Positions 27,164 to 35,338 of a stretch of DNA of 64,000 bases are shown piece after piece. Location: contig JAWKWB010000009.1 of assembly GCA_041397775.1 (NCBI GenBank), positions 124,001 to 188,000 on the forward strand, in the 5' to 3' direction. This DNA is from Ga0077555 sp041397775 (GTDB taxonomy: Bacteria > Pseudomonadota > Alphaproteobacteria > Rhizobiales > Hyphomicrobiaceae). Below the pieces are notes generated by a model. It saw nothing but the letters and a program-made list of their open reading frames with translations. It was not told the origin of the DNA and ran no database searches. A program made the translations under genes and the position numbers. Position 1 is the first letter of the stretch, and each line of letters begins with the position of its first letter.

Positions 27164-28383
27164 ATGCCTCACGAGTCGAAGGCGGTTGCCGAATCACGCG
27201 GCGGACACCAAAGCATATGCGGCGTGCTGCATGTGGGGACTGAGCAGTTGGCGGAAACCCAAGCATTGCTGGCCAGCAGGATGGTCGATGGCCGCCTGGA
27301 GCTGACGGCTTCCGGCCGTTGGACGGTGGAGCATGCCGCAAGCCTGGACCAGGGGCTGTCGGAGCTATTGTCCGGCGCGGCGCCTGCGGGTGAGATGCGC
27401 ATCGACATGGGGCGCGTCGACGCCTTCGATACGTACGGCGCCTGCGTACTGGCCCGACTGGAGCAGCACGCCAAGGCCCGCTCGGGCCGCTTTGCGATCA
27501 ATGGGCTTGCCGAGCGCTTCACGGGGCTGGCCGAGAGTGTGCGTTCGGCAGGCGACGTCGCCGCCATTCCGAAGCCGAAGCCGGGCCTGTTCGCAGGGCT
27601 GGAAGCCATCGGGCGCGGCGTCGCCAACACGGCCAGTGACCTCGTCGTCCTGCTCAATCTTCTCGGTGCGGTCGGGCAGTCCCTGGTCGGCGTCCTGCGG
27701 CGCCCTTCGACGTTCCGTCTGACCTCGATGGTGCATCAGCTCGATCGCGTGGCCTGGCAGGCGGTGCCGATCATCGTGCTGATCACGCTCCTGATCGGGG
27801 CGATCATCGCCCAGCAGGGTTTCTTCCACTTCCGTAAGTTCGGCGCCGACCAGTATGTCGTGGACATGGTGGGCATTCTCGTCCTGCGCGAGATCGGCGT
27901 GCTGCTGGTGGCCATCATGGTCGCCGGTCGGTCGGGCAGCTCGTACACGGCGGAACTGGGCTCCATGAAAATGCGCGAGGAGATCGACGCGCTGCAGACG
28001 ATGGGGCTGAACCCGGTGTCGGTGCTCATCCTGCCGCGCGTTCTGGCGCTGGTGATCGGCCTGCCGGCCTTGACGTTCCTCGGTGTCATGGCCGCGCTCT
28101 ACGGCGGTGGCCTCGTGGCGGCGCTCTACGGCGACATGAACCCGCAGATCTACATCGCGCGCCTGCACGAGGCCGTTTCGCTGACCCACTTGCCGTCGGC
28201 ATGATCAAGGCGCCGTTCATGGCCCTGGTGATCGGCATCGTCGCCTGCTCGGAAGGCCTGAAGGTCCGCGGCAGTGCGGAGTCGCTCGGCCTCCAGACGA
28301 CGGCGTCGGTGGTCAAGTCGATCTTCCTCGTGATCGTTCTCGACGGTCTGTTCGCGATCTATTTCGCTGCCATCGGGATGTGA
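27164..28383 (+). pseudogene. mlaE: MlaE permease with N-terminal STAS domain, split by a frameshift
   Basis: Together the two frames encode a complete MlaE-type phospholipid-transport permease preceded by a STAS (MlaB-like) domain. Frame one (to the TGA at 28202-28204) has the STAS region ELTASGRWTVEHAASLDQGL and IDMGRVDAFDTYGACVL, then permease sequence up to YIARLHEAVSLTHLP. Frame two (ATG 28201 to 28383, 60 residues) resumes exactly with the expected MIKAPFMALVIGIVACSEGLKVRG and ends FAIYFAAIGM. One base appears missing near 28190-28198. The fragments overlap as ATGA, so coupled translation of a split protein is possible, but a recent deletion or assembly error is more likely. The 27164 start is uncertain (27248 and 27281 are alternatives). 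The 276-bp gap before it is the ald-mla divergent promoter region. Confidence 0.8.
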
Positions 28384-28387
28384 GCTG

Positions 28388-29182
28388 ATGCCAACGGAAC
28401 AGATCACAAATCCAATCATCAAGGTCCGCGATCTCGTCGTCGGCTTCGGGCATCATACTGTCCTCAAGGGGCTTTCGCTCGATGTCGCGTCGGGGGAGAT
28501 CCTGGGGCTGGTGGGGGGCTCGGGCAGCGGCAAGACCGTATTCATGCGCACCATCATCGGGCTGGTGCCGAAGCGGGCGGGCACGATCGAGGTCAGCGGT
28601 GTCAACCTCAGCGAGGCCAGCGACGAAGACCGCGCCCGCATCGAGCGCCGCTGGGGCATCCTCTTCCAGCAGGGGGCGCTGTTCTCGTCGCTGACGGTGC
28701 GCGAGAACGTGCAATTTCCCATGCGCGAGCACCTGACGGTGCCACAGCACGTCATGGACGAGGTGGCGCTCACCAAGCTGGCGATGGTCGGCCTCACTGC
28801 GCGCGATGCGGAGAAGCTTCCCTCCGAACTGTCGGGCGGCATGGTGAAGCGCGTGGCGCTGGCCCGTGCGCTGGCGCTCGATCCGCAGATCCTGTTCCTC
28901 GACGAGCCGACGTCGGGCCTCGATCCGATTTCGGCGGGCGAATTCGACGCCCTCATCAAGACGCTGCAGCGGACGCTCGGCTTCACCGTGTTCATGGTGA
29001 CGCACGATCTCGACAGCCTGCACACCATTTGCGATCGCATCGCCGTCCTTGCCGACGGCAAGGTCGTCGCAAGCGGCAACATGGCCGCCATCCTGGCTAC
29101 GGATCATCCCTGGGTTCAGGCGTATTTCCGTGGCCGCAGAGGCAAAATCTTCGAGCTCCGAGCGGCTCGTCCACCGATGTGA
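28388..29182 (+). CDS. mlaF: Mla-type ABC ATPase (MlaF)
   Basis: A 264-residue ATPase of the MlaFEDB retrograde phospholipid importer. Walker A GGSGSGKTV is near residue 43, with WGILFQQGALFSSLTVRENV containing the Q-loop, signature LPSELSGGMVKRVALARAL, Walker B LFLDEPTSGLDP and switch histidine MVTHDLDSLHTIC. It follows the mlaE reading frame by four bases and precedes mlaD by ten, so the three are one operon. Its intact state argues that the system is under selection despite the mlaE frameshift. Confidence 0.93.
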   Translation: MPTEQITNPIIKVRDLVVGFGHHTVLKGLSLDVASGEILGLVGGSGSGKTVFMRTIIGLVPKRAGTIEVSGVNLSEASDEDRARIERRWGILFQQGALFSSLTVRENVQFPMREHLTVPQHVMDEVALTKLAMVGLTARDAEKLPSELSGGMVKRVALARALALDPQILFLDEPTSGLDPISAGEFDALIKTLQRTLGFTVFMVTHDLDSLHTICDRIAVLADGKVVASGNMAAILATDHPWVQAYFRGRRGKIFELRAARPPM

Positions 29183-29192
29183 GAGCGAAACC

Positions 29193-30308
29193 ATGGAAGT
29201 GCGCGCACGCTATACGCTGATGGGGCTTTTTGCGCTCTTGGTCGTTCTGGCCGGATTTTCGTTCGTCTACTGGCTGGAGACAGCCGGGGGGCTGGCCGAG
29301 CGCACGAGCTATCGGGTCAAGTTCTCCGGTCCCGTCGCTGGGCTCCTGCAGGGGTCGGCCGTGCTCTTCAATGGCGTTCGCGTCGGCGAGGTGACGGCGA
29401 TGTCGCTCGATGCCAAGCGGCCCGAAGACGTCGTGGTCGATGTCGCGATCGAACGCGCGACGCCGGTGCGGGCCGATACGAAGGTGACGATCGATTTCCA
29501 GGGGTTGGCCGGCGCACCCGCCGTGGCCTTCATCGGCGGTACGGCGACCTTGCCCCTCCTGGCGGCCGCACCGCGTGAGCAGCATGTCCTGACCGCAGAG
29601 GCGAACGCCGGGCAGAGCCTGTCGCAGGCGGGCCGGGATGCCTTGCGCCGCTTCGAGGCCGTGATCTCCGACAACGCTGCCAACCTGAAGAGCGCGGTCG
29701 CAAACATCAACACGTTCACCGGGGCGCTGGCGCGCAATTCCGACAAGGTCGACACCATTCTGGCGGGGCTGGAACGCTTCACAGGGGGCGGCAAGAAGCC
29801 CGTCACGCGGATCTACGACCTGACGCTGCCGGCCACGATGCCGTCCCTGGAGAAGATCCCGGCGGGCGTTCTGCTGATCCCCGAGCCGACCGCCTTGGCC
29901 AATGTTCTCAGCGAAAAGATCGTCGTCTCGGACGGTCCCAAGCCGAACCTAGACAATGCCCAGTGGCCGGATGTCCTGACCCGCCTCGTGCAGACGCGAC
30001 TGGTGCAAGCCTTCGAGGCGGCCAAATACACCAATGTCCTGGCTGGCTCGCCCGACGGCAAGCAAACGGACTTTCAGCTGCTGGTGGATGTCCGCCAGTT
30101 CCAGATCGAGGCTGGCGCGAGCCCGCGCGGCGTCGTCGCCCTGTCCGCGCGCATCCTCGACAAGGACGGCCGTGTGGTCGGGTCCAAGCAGTTCCGGGCC
30201 GAAACCGTGGCAGGCTCGCTCGATGCCGGTCCGGCCGTGAAAGCGCTCGAGCAGGGATTTGCCAAGGTGGCCGTCGATCTGGTTGTCTGGGTTTGCGGAA
30301 CAATTTGA
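29193..30308 (+). CDS. mlaD: MlaD-type MCE protein fused to an ABC-transporter auxiliary domain
   Basis: A 371-residue inner-membrane-anchored periplasmic protein. An N-terminal anchor (about residues 8-28) precedes one MCE domain at about 37-115 (YRVKFSGPVAGLLQGSAV, NGVRVGEV), a helical linker with repeated asparagines (150-200) and a C-terminal domain from about 205 (RIYDLTLPA) that resembles the PqiC/ABC_trans_aux family, normally a separate lipoprotein. It would form the lipid tunnel of the Mla complex and reach toward an outer-membrane partner. ATG 29193 starts the anchor; upstream open frame is a shadow of mlaF. Confidence 0.88.
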   Translation: MEVRARYTLMGLFALLVVLAGFSFVYWLETAGGLAERTSYRVKFSGPVAGLLQGSAVLFNGVRVGEVTAMSLDAKRPEDVVVDVAIERATPVRADTKVTIDFQGLAGAPAVAFIGGTATLPLLAAAPREQHVLTAEANAGQSLSQAGRDALRRFEAVISDNAANLKSAVANINTFTGALARNSDKVDTILAGLERFTGGGKKPVTRIYDLTLPATMPSLEKIPAGVLLIPEPTALANVLSEKIVVSDGPKPNLDNAQWPDVLTRLVQTRLVQAFEAAKYTNVLAGSPDGKQTDFQLLVDVRQFQIEAGASPRGVVALSARILDKDGRVVGSKQFRAETVAGSLDAGPAVKALEQGFAKVAVDLVVWVCGTI

Positions 30309-30400
30309 ATCGGCCCGATGCCGGGACTGCGTCGGGGAGGGGAATTGAAAGCGCGGGCATTGCCGCGGACAACGATGGCGCATCATGCGCGGAGGTCGAG

Positions 30401-30901
30401 ATGCAACTTATTCATGGTCGAGGGTCGAAGCCCGGGCGCCGCGTGTGGGCGGTCGCCGTTGGCGTTCCGATGTTGGTCGCAGGCGTGACGCTCGCCACGG
30501 CGAGTCCTGTTTCCACGCTGTCGGGGTCGTGGGGTGGAAGCGGTCGCATCACCTACACGGACGGCTCCACCGAGGGGATCAACTGCAGTGCCTATTATTC
30601 CGGGGGCAGCAGCGAACTGAAGATGGCGATCCAGTGCCGGAGCGACAGAAATCCCATTCACATCCGCAGCCAGCTTCGCATCAGCGGCAGCCGGGCAACG
30701 GGGACGTGGGAGGAGCGCACGTTCAACGCATCGGGCTCGGCGTCGGGGAGCATCACCGGCAACAACATGTCGTTGAAGGTTTCGGGGGGTGGCTTCAACG
30801 GGACGATGTCCGTGCACATCGGGCAATCGTCGCATACGGTGAACATCACCACGCAGGGCATCGCCATGCGGAGCGCCACGATGAACTTCTCCAAGCGATA
30901 A
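30401..30901 (+). CDS. Secreted hypothetical protein, beta-rich
   Basis: A 166-residue protein of unknown function. A hydrophobic segment VWAVAVGVPMLVAGVTLATASP near residues 15-36 looks like a signal peptide; the mature part is rich in Gly, Ser, Thr and Asn with repeating SGSWGGSGRI, ITYTDGSTEGINC and ASGSITGNNMSLKVSGGGF patterns, suggesting a beta-sandwich. Two cysteines (INCSAYY and IQCRSD) could form a disulfide. The start at 30401 has GGAGG five bases upstream. It lies 92 bp behind mlaD, so coupling to the Mla operon is possible but not shown. Confidence 0.65.
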   Translation: MQLIHGRGSKPGRRVWAVAVGVPMLVAGVTLATASPVSTLSGSWGGSGRITYTDGSTEGINCSAYYSGGSSELKMAIQCRSDRNPIHIRSQLRISGSRATGTWEERTFNASGSASGSITGNNMSLKVSGGGFNGTMSVHIGQSSHTVNITTQGIAMRSATMNFSKR

Positions 30902-30979
30902 CGGCCCGGATGTGGCCTGCGCGGGGCGTTCGGGAGCACGGCGGGGCGGTATGCCCGCGCCGTGGGGTCGGCTGGCGTG

Positions 30980-31215
30980 GTGTTGCGTCTTAATCGACCA
31001 ATTCGTGCGGCAAGCGAGGCATCAATTAGAGCGCGATGAACGCCACACTCAAGCTCATGGTCTATCTCGTGGCCCCCATGTCGCGCCAAAAATCGGAAAG
31101 CGGTTGTGGCTATGAGGCGATTTTGGCGCGACGGGCCACGAGTGTGGCGTCGCGCCTTGATCGACCAATCCGTGCGGCAGGCAAGTCGTCGATCAAGGCG
31201 CGATGAACGCCACAC
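30980..31215 (+). repeat. BIME-like repeat array A: hairpin 1, hairpin 2, hairpin 1
   Basis: Three hairpin modules. Module 1 occurs at 30980-31048 (degenerate) and 31142-31215; the latter pairs GCGCCTTGATCGAC with GTCGATCAAGGCGC and is capped by GTGTGGCG/CGCCACAC, with a 4-nt bulge (ATGA) on one side. Module 2 at 31066-31142 pairs CTCGTGGCCC and GTCGCGCCAAAA-type arms with TTTTGGCGCGAC and GGGCCACGAG. The module 1 start-to-start period is 162 bp. Related copies lie at 31901-32065, 54694-55023 and 58611-58684. Open frames here are by-products of the repeats. Confidence 0.85.
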
Positions 31216-31525
31216 TCTCCCGGTTTCCCGGAAGTCGCGCGGAGCGCGGCTGTCCGGCAACTTTCGCGGTGCAGAACGCGACGGGCGCGGCGGCGGGCGG
31301 TGGCAATGCCGTGGTTGGGCGTCGCAGCGGCGCGGTGCTCCGACAGCGCCGGGAAAGACCCCGGCTCGGGCAGCGGCCGGGCTCTGGCCCGCCCGCTTCG
31401 CCGGGGAACCGGGGGAGAGGTGAGACCAGAGCGAATTGCGCCGACTATGACGAACAACACCGTTGCCTGCTCGTCTCCCTTAGACCGCAAAGCCCGCAGA
31501 AGAATGAGATGGATTTTGCTGTGGT
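31216..31525 (+). repeat. Dispersed repeat family 2, copy 1
   Basis: About 310 bp closely matching the reverse complement of about 44030-44364. Shared blocks include CGGTTTCCCGGAAG, GAGCGCGGCTGTCCGG, GCGGTGCTCCGA, GGGAAAGACCCCGGCTCG, CAGCGGCCGGGCTCTG, CCGGGGAACCGGG and ATGACGAACAAC. It begins immediately after BIME-like array A. Open frames exist through it on the plus strand, but the copies differ by indels and I see no conserved product; treated as non-coding repeat DNA. Confidence 0.75.
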
Positions 31526-31580
31526 GACACTGGGAACCAATTGTTTCTAGTGTAGCGATCAAAGCAGCTTTTTGCCTTTG

Positions 31581-31610
31581 TTGAACTTTCGTTAAGGCGC
31601 TGCCGATAAA
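31581..31610 (+). promoter_or_regulatory. Possible promoter for the small membrane protein gene
   Basis: TTGAAC (31581-31586) and GATAAA (31605-31610) with an 18-bp spacer lie in a locally AT-rich stretch between repeat family 2 and the 52-residue gene at 31742. The match is weak and the leader would be about 125 nt. Confidence 0.2.
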
Positions 31611-31741
31611 CTGCTTTGCAATTTCAACTTCGCTCGAACCAATCCAGGAAATGCCCAGACGGGGTGGGCGTTTCCGGCTGACGCCCCAAAATACGGGCAT
31701 GCCGGCGTCGAGTGGCTATCGTCCAGAGAGGTGACGGTAAG

Positions 31742-31900
31742 ATGGAAATACCCGAAGCGTTCTACGCACCAGGTGTGATCGTCGTTGTCGCGTCCTTCGT
31801 CGTGCTCTCGCTCTTGTACATTCTGCACAGCGGGCGCCGGTCTTCGCGCAAGACGCAGAACGACAAAGTCCGCGACGATCTGCGCAATCTCGGTACTTAG
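31742..31900 (+). CDS. Small single-span membrane protein
   Basis: A 52-residue protein with one clear transmembrane segment (VIVVVASFVVLSLLYIL, about residues 12-29) followed by a basic cytoplasmic tail (GRRSSRKTQNDK). ATG 31742 is preceded by AGAGAGGTGA about eight bases upstream. It lies between inverted copies of the BIME-like repeat, and its last codons abut array B. No family recognised; topology N-out/C-in is suggested by the positive tail. Real translation is plausible but unproven. Confidence 0.45.
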   Translation: MEIPEAFYAPGVIVVVASFVVLSLLYILHSGRRSSRKTQNDKVRDDLRNLGT

Positions 31901-32065
31901 CGGCCCGTCGCTGCCCAAAATCGCCTCATAGCCACAACCGCTTTCCGATTTTGGCGCGACACGAGGGCCACGAGCGACATCATGAGCTTGAGTGTGGCGT
32001 TCATCGCGTCTTGATCGACGACTTGCCTGCCGCACGGATTGGTCGATCAAGGCGCGACGCCACAC
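31901..32065 (-). repeat. BIME-like repeat array B (inverted relative to A)
   Basis: Module 2 (31901-31974) and module 1 (31992-32065) in the opposite orientation to array A. Module 1 reads GTGTGGCGTTCATCGCG and ends GGCGCGACGCCACAC. Arrays A and B therefore form inverted flanks around 31216-31900, which holds repeat family 2 and a small membrane protein gene. Confidence 0.85.
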
Positions 32066-32115
32066 GAGTTGACTGGCGTCATGGTCCGAAATTTCGGATC
32101 TGCGATAATTTTTAT

Positions 32116-32358
32116 ATGAGCAGGATCGATGAAAGGCTGACGCGACTGGATCGGCGGATTGCCGACATCGAGCGTCGCTTGGCCGAGGCGACCTGCGACA
32201 AGGCCTCAGGCAAATCCGATTTCGCGGACGATATGATCCGTGAACTGCTGGCGGAGACGCTGCATGCGTTCGTCCAGGAAAGGTCGGCGGTGACAGAGGC
32301 GGATGTTGCGTCCGGCCACAAGCCGGCCGGACGCCCATATGGAGAATTCGACGCTTGA
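32116..32358 (+). CDS. Small coiled-coil hypothetical protein
   Basis: An 80-residue protein. The N-terminal half (MSRIDERLTRLDRRIADIERRLAEA) shows strong heptad periodicity, suggesting a coiled coil; the second half is acidic then basic (GHKPAGRPYGEFDA). No Shine-Dalgarno is visible before ATG 32116, which lies in an AT-rich stretch (AATTTTTATATG), so a leaderless or weakly translated message is possible. The frame is open back into repeat array B, but that part is repeat sequence. It ends 33 bp before the convergent FAD dehydrogenase stop. Confidence 0.45.
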   Translation: MSRIDERLTRLDRRIADIERRLAEATCDKASGKSDFADDMIRELLAETLHAFVQERSAVTEADVASGHKPAGRPYGEFDA

Positions 32359-32391
32359 GCCCCGCGCATGGGGAGCCGCGTCATCGCACTG

Positions 32392-33882
32392 TTACGCGGT
32401 GCATGCGTACTGGGACGCATGGGTGCCAGCCCGGCGTCCGAATACCGAACCGGACATCAGGCCGGTGCCGCCCGGATAGTTCTCGTAGAACAGCCCGCCC
32501 ACCAGTTCGCCGGCGGCAAACAGGCCGGGGATCGCGCGGTCCGCCAGATCCTGCACGGCGTTCTTCTCGTCGATCTTGAGGCCCCCGAACGTGAAGGAGA
32601 CACCCGTCGTCGTGACGTAGGCGACGAACGGCGGCTTGTCGATCGGCAGGGCCCAATTGGTCTTTGGCGGCGCAATGCCCTTCGTCGTCACGCCGTCGAG
32701 GATCGAGGGATTATACTGCCCGGGCTGGCAGGCCTTGTTGTAGGCGTCCACGGTGGCCGTCAGCGCCTCGGCCGAGATTTCCAGTTGCTCAGCCAGGCCG
32801 GCGATCGTATCCGCCTCGACCTTCGTCACCTGCTTGATGCGATATTCATCGCGCAGCCGGTGGACGGTCTTCTGGTCGAAGATCTGGACGGCGGTGCGAT
32901 GGGGCTGGCCCATGATCGCCTTACCGAACTTCACGTAGGTCAGGTTGCGGTAGTCCTCGCCCTCGTCGACGAAGCGCTTGCCATCGAGGTTGACCATGAT
33001 CCCCAGCGGATAGGAGTGCTTCTGGAAGTTGTCGAGGATCCAGCGGTCGCCGAACGGCGGCGCGGAAATGTCCCAGCCGACGGAGTGGCAGCCCGACCAG
33101 TTGCCGAACGGGACCGCGCCGATCTCGAGCGCCATGCGGATGCCGTCGCCGGTGTTGTGGCGCGTGCCGCGCACGCGGGCGAGGTCCCAGCCCTGGCCGA
33201 GGTAGCGCACGCGCATTTCCGGGTTCGATTCGAAGCCGCCGCAGGCGAGCACCACGGCCTTGCAGGTGAGTTCGTGATATCCGTCCGGATCGCGCACGGT
33301 GAGGCCGGTGATGCGCGTATCCCGGGCCTGATGCAGCTTCGTGGCCGCCGTATCGTAGCGTATTTCGATGCCGAGCTTGGCGCAGCGTGCGACGAGGAAT
33401 TCGATCAGCCCGGCGCCGCCGCCGACCGCCTCGATGTTGACGCCGCCATAGAAGTGCTGCTTGCCGTCGACCTCGTAGGACTGGCGGCCGTACATCGGGA
33501 TGAAGCGCACGCCGTTCTCGCGCAGCCAGGCCATGGTCGTGCGCGAATGGTCGATGAGGATGCCGGCCAGCGTCTCGTCCGATTGGCCGCGTGTCACCTT
33601 CATCAAGGTGTCGTAGAAATAGTTGCGGTCGTGAGAGGGCAGGATCATCTTGCCTGCTTCCTCGTCGGTCATGTCGACCAGGATGTCGCCGCGCACGTCG
33701 TCGAGGCCGGAATGCATGAAGCGGAAGCCGCCGGCGGTGAAGTAGCCGTTGCCGCCCTTTTCACCCTCCGGCGCCTTTTCCAGAACGAGAACCTTGGCGC
33801 CACCCTCGTGCGCCGCGATGGCAGCGCACAGGGCAGCGTTTCCAGCCCCCACGACGATCACGTCGAAACTCTTGTCCGTCAT
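32392..33882 (-). CDS. FAD-dependent dehydrogenase, tricarballylate dehydrogenase-like
   Basis: A 496-residue flavoprotein of the fumarate reductase/succinate dehydrogenase flavoprotein family closest to TcuA, which oxidises tricarballylate to cis-aconitate. The FAD motif VIVVGAGNAALCAAIAAHEGGAKVLVLEK is at residues 8-36; the second FAD region VVLACGGFESN and C-terminal IPGLFAAGELVGGLFYENYPGGTGLMSG are typical. No signal peptide or Fe-S motif. It is the last gene of a minus-strand operon with a PrpD-like protein and a TauD-like dioxygenase. Related subfamilies act on steroids or other dicarboxylates, so the substrate is tentative. Confidence 0.82.
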   Translation of the reverse strand: MTDKSFDVIVVGAGNAALCAAIAAHEGGAKVLVLEKAPEGEKGGNGYFTAGGFRFMHSGLDDVRGDILVDMTDEEAGKMILPSHDRNYFYDTLMKVTRGQSDETLAGILIDHSRTTMAWLRENGVRFIPMYGRQSYEVDGKQHFYGGVNIEAVGGGAGLIEFLVARCAKLGIEIRYDTAATKLHQARDTRITGLTVRDPDGYHELTCKAVVLACGGFESNPEMRVRYLGQGWDLARVRGTRHNTGDGIRMALEIGAVPFGNWSGCHSVGWDISAPPFGDRWILDNFQKHSYPLGIMVNLDGKRFVDEGEDYRNLTYVKFGKAIMGQPHRTAVQIFDQKTVHRLRDEYRIKQVTKVEADTIAGLAEQLEISAEALTATVDAYNKACQPGQYNPSILDGVTTKGIAPPKTNWALPIDKPPFVAYVTTTGVSFTFGGLKIDEKNAVQDLADRAIPGLFAAGELVGGLFYENYPGGTGLMSGSVFGRRAGTHASQYACTA

Positions 33883-33946
33883 GCCTTCGAACCCCTTTGC
33901 GGTTGGCGGTGAGAGCTTGTGATGTCGTGGGCGGCCTCGGCCCGGC

Positions 33947-35335
33947 TCAGGCGGCGAGGGCGGCGCCGAGTGCGGCGGCAGGGTGCTCGTCGAGCGTCAG
34001 GACGAGCTGACGGATCTTTTCCGCCTGCCCGGCGCCGATGCTCATGCGCGCACAGGCCAGGAACTTCGCGCTGACGCCATCGACATCGAGCATGCGTTCA
34101 CCCGCGCCGCTGTTGACGCGGACGTGGCGCTCGATGGTTCGCCCGTCCTTCAGGGTCACGGCGACACCGCCGGAGAAGTACGTAGGGAACGCGGTATCCG
34201 GGTCCGTCTTGCACGTGACCTTGGCCGTCAGCGCCAGCAACTGCGGATCGGAGAAGGCGCTGTCCTTCAGCTCGGCGAGCCCGAACTTGCCCAAGGCCAG
34301 ACACGTGGCGATGACGAACTGCGCGCTGAACTTCGCCTCGTAGTCGGTCTTGGGCACGATCTTCTGCGCGGCCGGTTCGGCGACGATGTGCAGCGTCGGC
34401 TCGGGCAACAGCGCCTCGACGGAGACGATATCGGCCGGGTCGATCTCGCGGCTGATCTCGATGGCGGCATCGGCACAGCCGTGGATGAAATGGCAGACCG
34501 GATAGGGCTTGATGGCGGTCTCGGCGAGCATCCAGTGCGAGCCGAGGCCACAGATCAACCGTTCGCCGTCGACATCTGCGGAATCGGCCTGGAAATGGGT
34601 GTCAAACAGGCCGAACTTGCCTTCGTAGGGACGGCTCGGGCCGACGAAGCCGTTCTTCACCAGGATGGCTGCCGTGATGCCGGCCGTCGCGCCCCAGCCG
34701 GGATGCATGCGCTTCGTCCAGGCGCCTTCCTCGAGGAAGACCTGGACGCCGCCGGCCGTGCTGGCCGCCACGCCCTGCGCCATCGTCAGGCCCTTGGCGT
34801 CGAGGCCGAGCAGCTTGCCGGCAACGATGGCGGAGCTGAAGTGCGAGGCGATCGCCGTGGCGTGGTAGCCGGTGTGATGGAAGCGGCCATCCGCCGCCCA
34901 GCCGATGCGAATGGCAAGCTCCATGCCGGCGACGTATGCGACCAGCAGGTCGCGCCCGCCGAGCCCCAGCGATTCGCCCAGTGCAAGTGCTGCCGGCAGG
35001 CACGCGGCCGTGGGATGGATGATGCTGCCCAGGTGCGTGTCGTCGAAATCGAGGCCATGCACGAGCATGCCGTTGGCGAGCGCCGCATCGCGCGGCGAGA
35101 GCTTCATGGCGTGGCCGATCACGGAGCACGGACCGCTGCCGCCGAGGTCCTTGACGCCAGCCATGGCCCGTGCGGCGAAGGGATAGGCGTTGGCAGCGAT
35201 GCCGGTGCCCAGGCCATCGAGAATCTGGAGTTTTGCGCGCTGGCGCACAGGGGCGGGAATGGCGTCCCAGGTGAGACCGGCAGCGAATTTCGCCACCCCT
35301 TCGGCCCTCGACGGCCGATCAACGGATTTCTGCAT
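33947..35335 (-). CDS. MmgE/PrpD family protein
   Basis: A 462-residue protein of the 2-methylcitrate dehydratase / cis-aconitate decarboxylase / iminodisuccinate epimerase family. Visible family blocks are AKLQILDGLGTGIAANA, LANGMLVHGLDFDDTHLGSIIHPTAA, VAYVAGMELAIRIGWA, YHATAIASHFSSAIVAGKLLGL and the second-domain HFIHGCADAAIEI. Members dehydrate, decarboxylate or epimerise small tricarboxylates or amino diacids. It starts three bases after the TauD-like stop and precedes the tricarballylate dehydrogenase-like gene, which suggests a tricarboxylate-related pathway. Confidence 0.88.
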   Translation of the reverse strand: MQKSVDRPSRAEGVAKFAAGLTWDAIPAPVRQRAKLQILDGLGTGIAANAYPFAARAMAGVKDLGGSGPCSVIGHAMKLSPRDAALANGMLVHGLDFDDTHLGSIIHPTAACLPAALALGESLGLGGRDLLVAYVAGMELAIRIGWAADGRFHHTGYHATAIASHFSSAIVAGKLLGLDAKGLTMAQGVAASTAGGVQVFLEEGAWTKRMHPGWGATAGITAAILVKNGFVGPSRPYEGKFGLFDTHFQADSADVDGERLICGLGSHWMLAETAIKPYPVCHFIHGCADAAIEISREIDPADIVSVEALLPEPTLHIVAEPAAQKIVPKTDYEAKFSAQFVIATCLALGKFGLAELKDSAFSDPQLLALTAKVTCKTDPDTAFPTYFSGGVAVTLKDGRTIERHVRVNSGAGERMLDVDGVSAKFLACARMSIGAGQAEKIRQLVLTLDEHPAAALGAALAA

Positions 35336-35338
35336 GTA

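Noticed and set aside
28185..28204. Programmed -1 ribosomal frameshifting as the explanation for the split mlaE.
   Set aside because: No X-XXY-YYZ slippery heptamer or T-rich slip site is present just before the TGA, and no downstream pseudoknot is obvious, so deletion or error is simpler.
31203..31550. A plus-strand frame of about 115 codons through repeat family 2, sharing the peptide RFPGSRAERGCP with a minus-strand frame near 44.3 kb.
   Set aside because: The shared peptide comes from the repeat DNA. The copies differ by indels and no Shine-Dalgarno supports translation.
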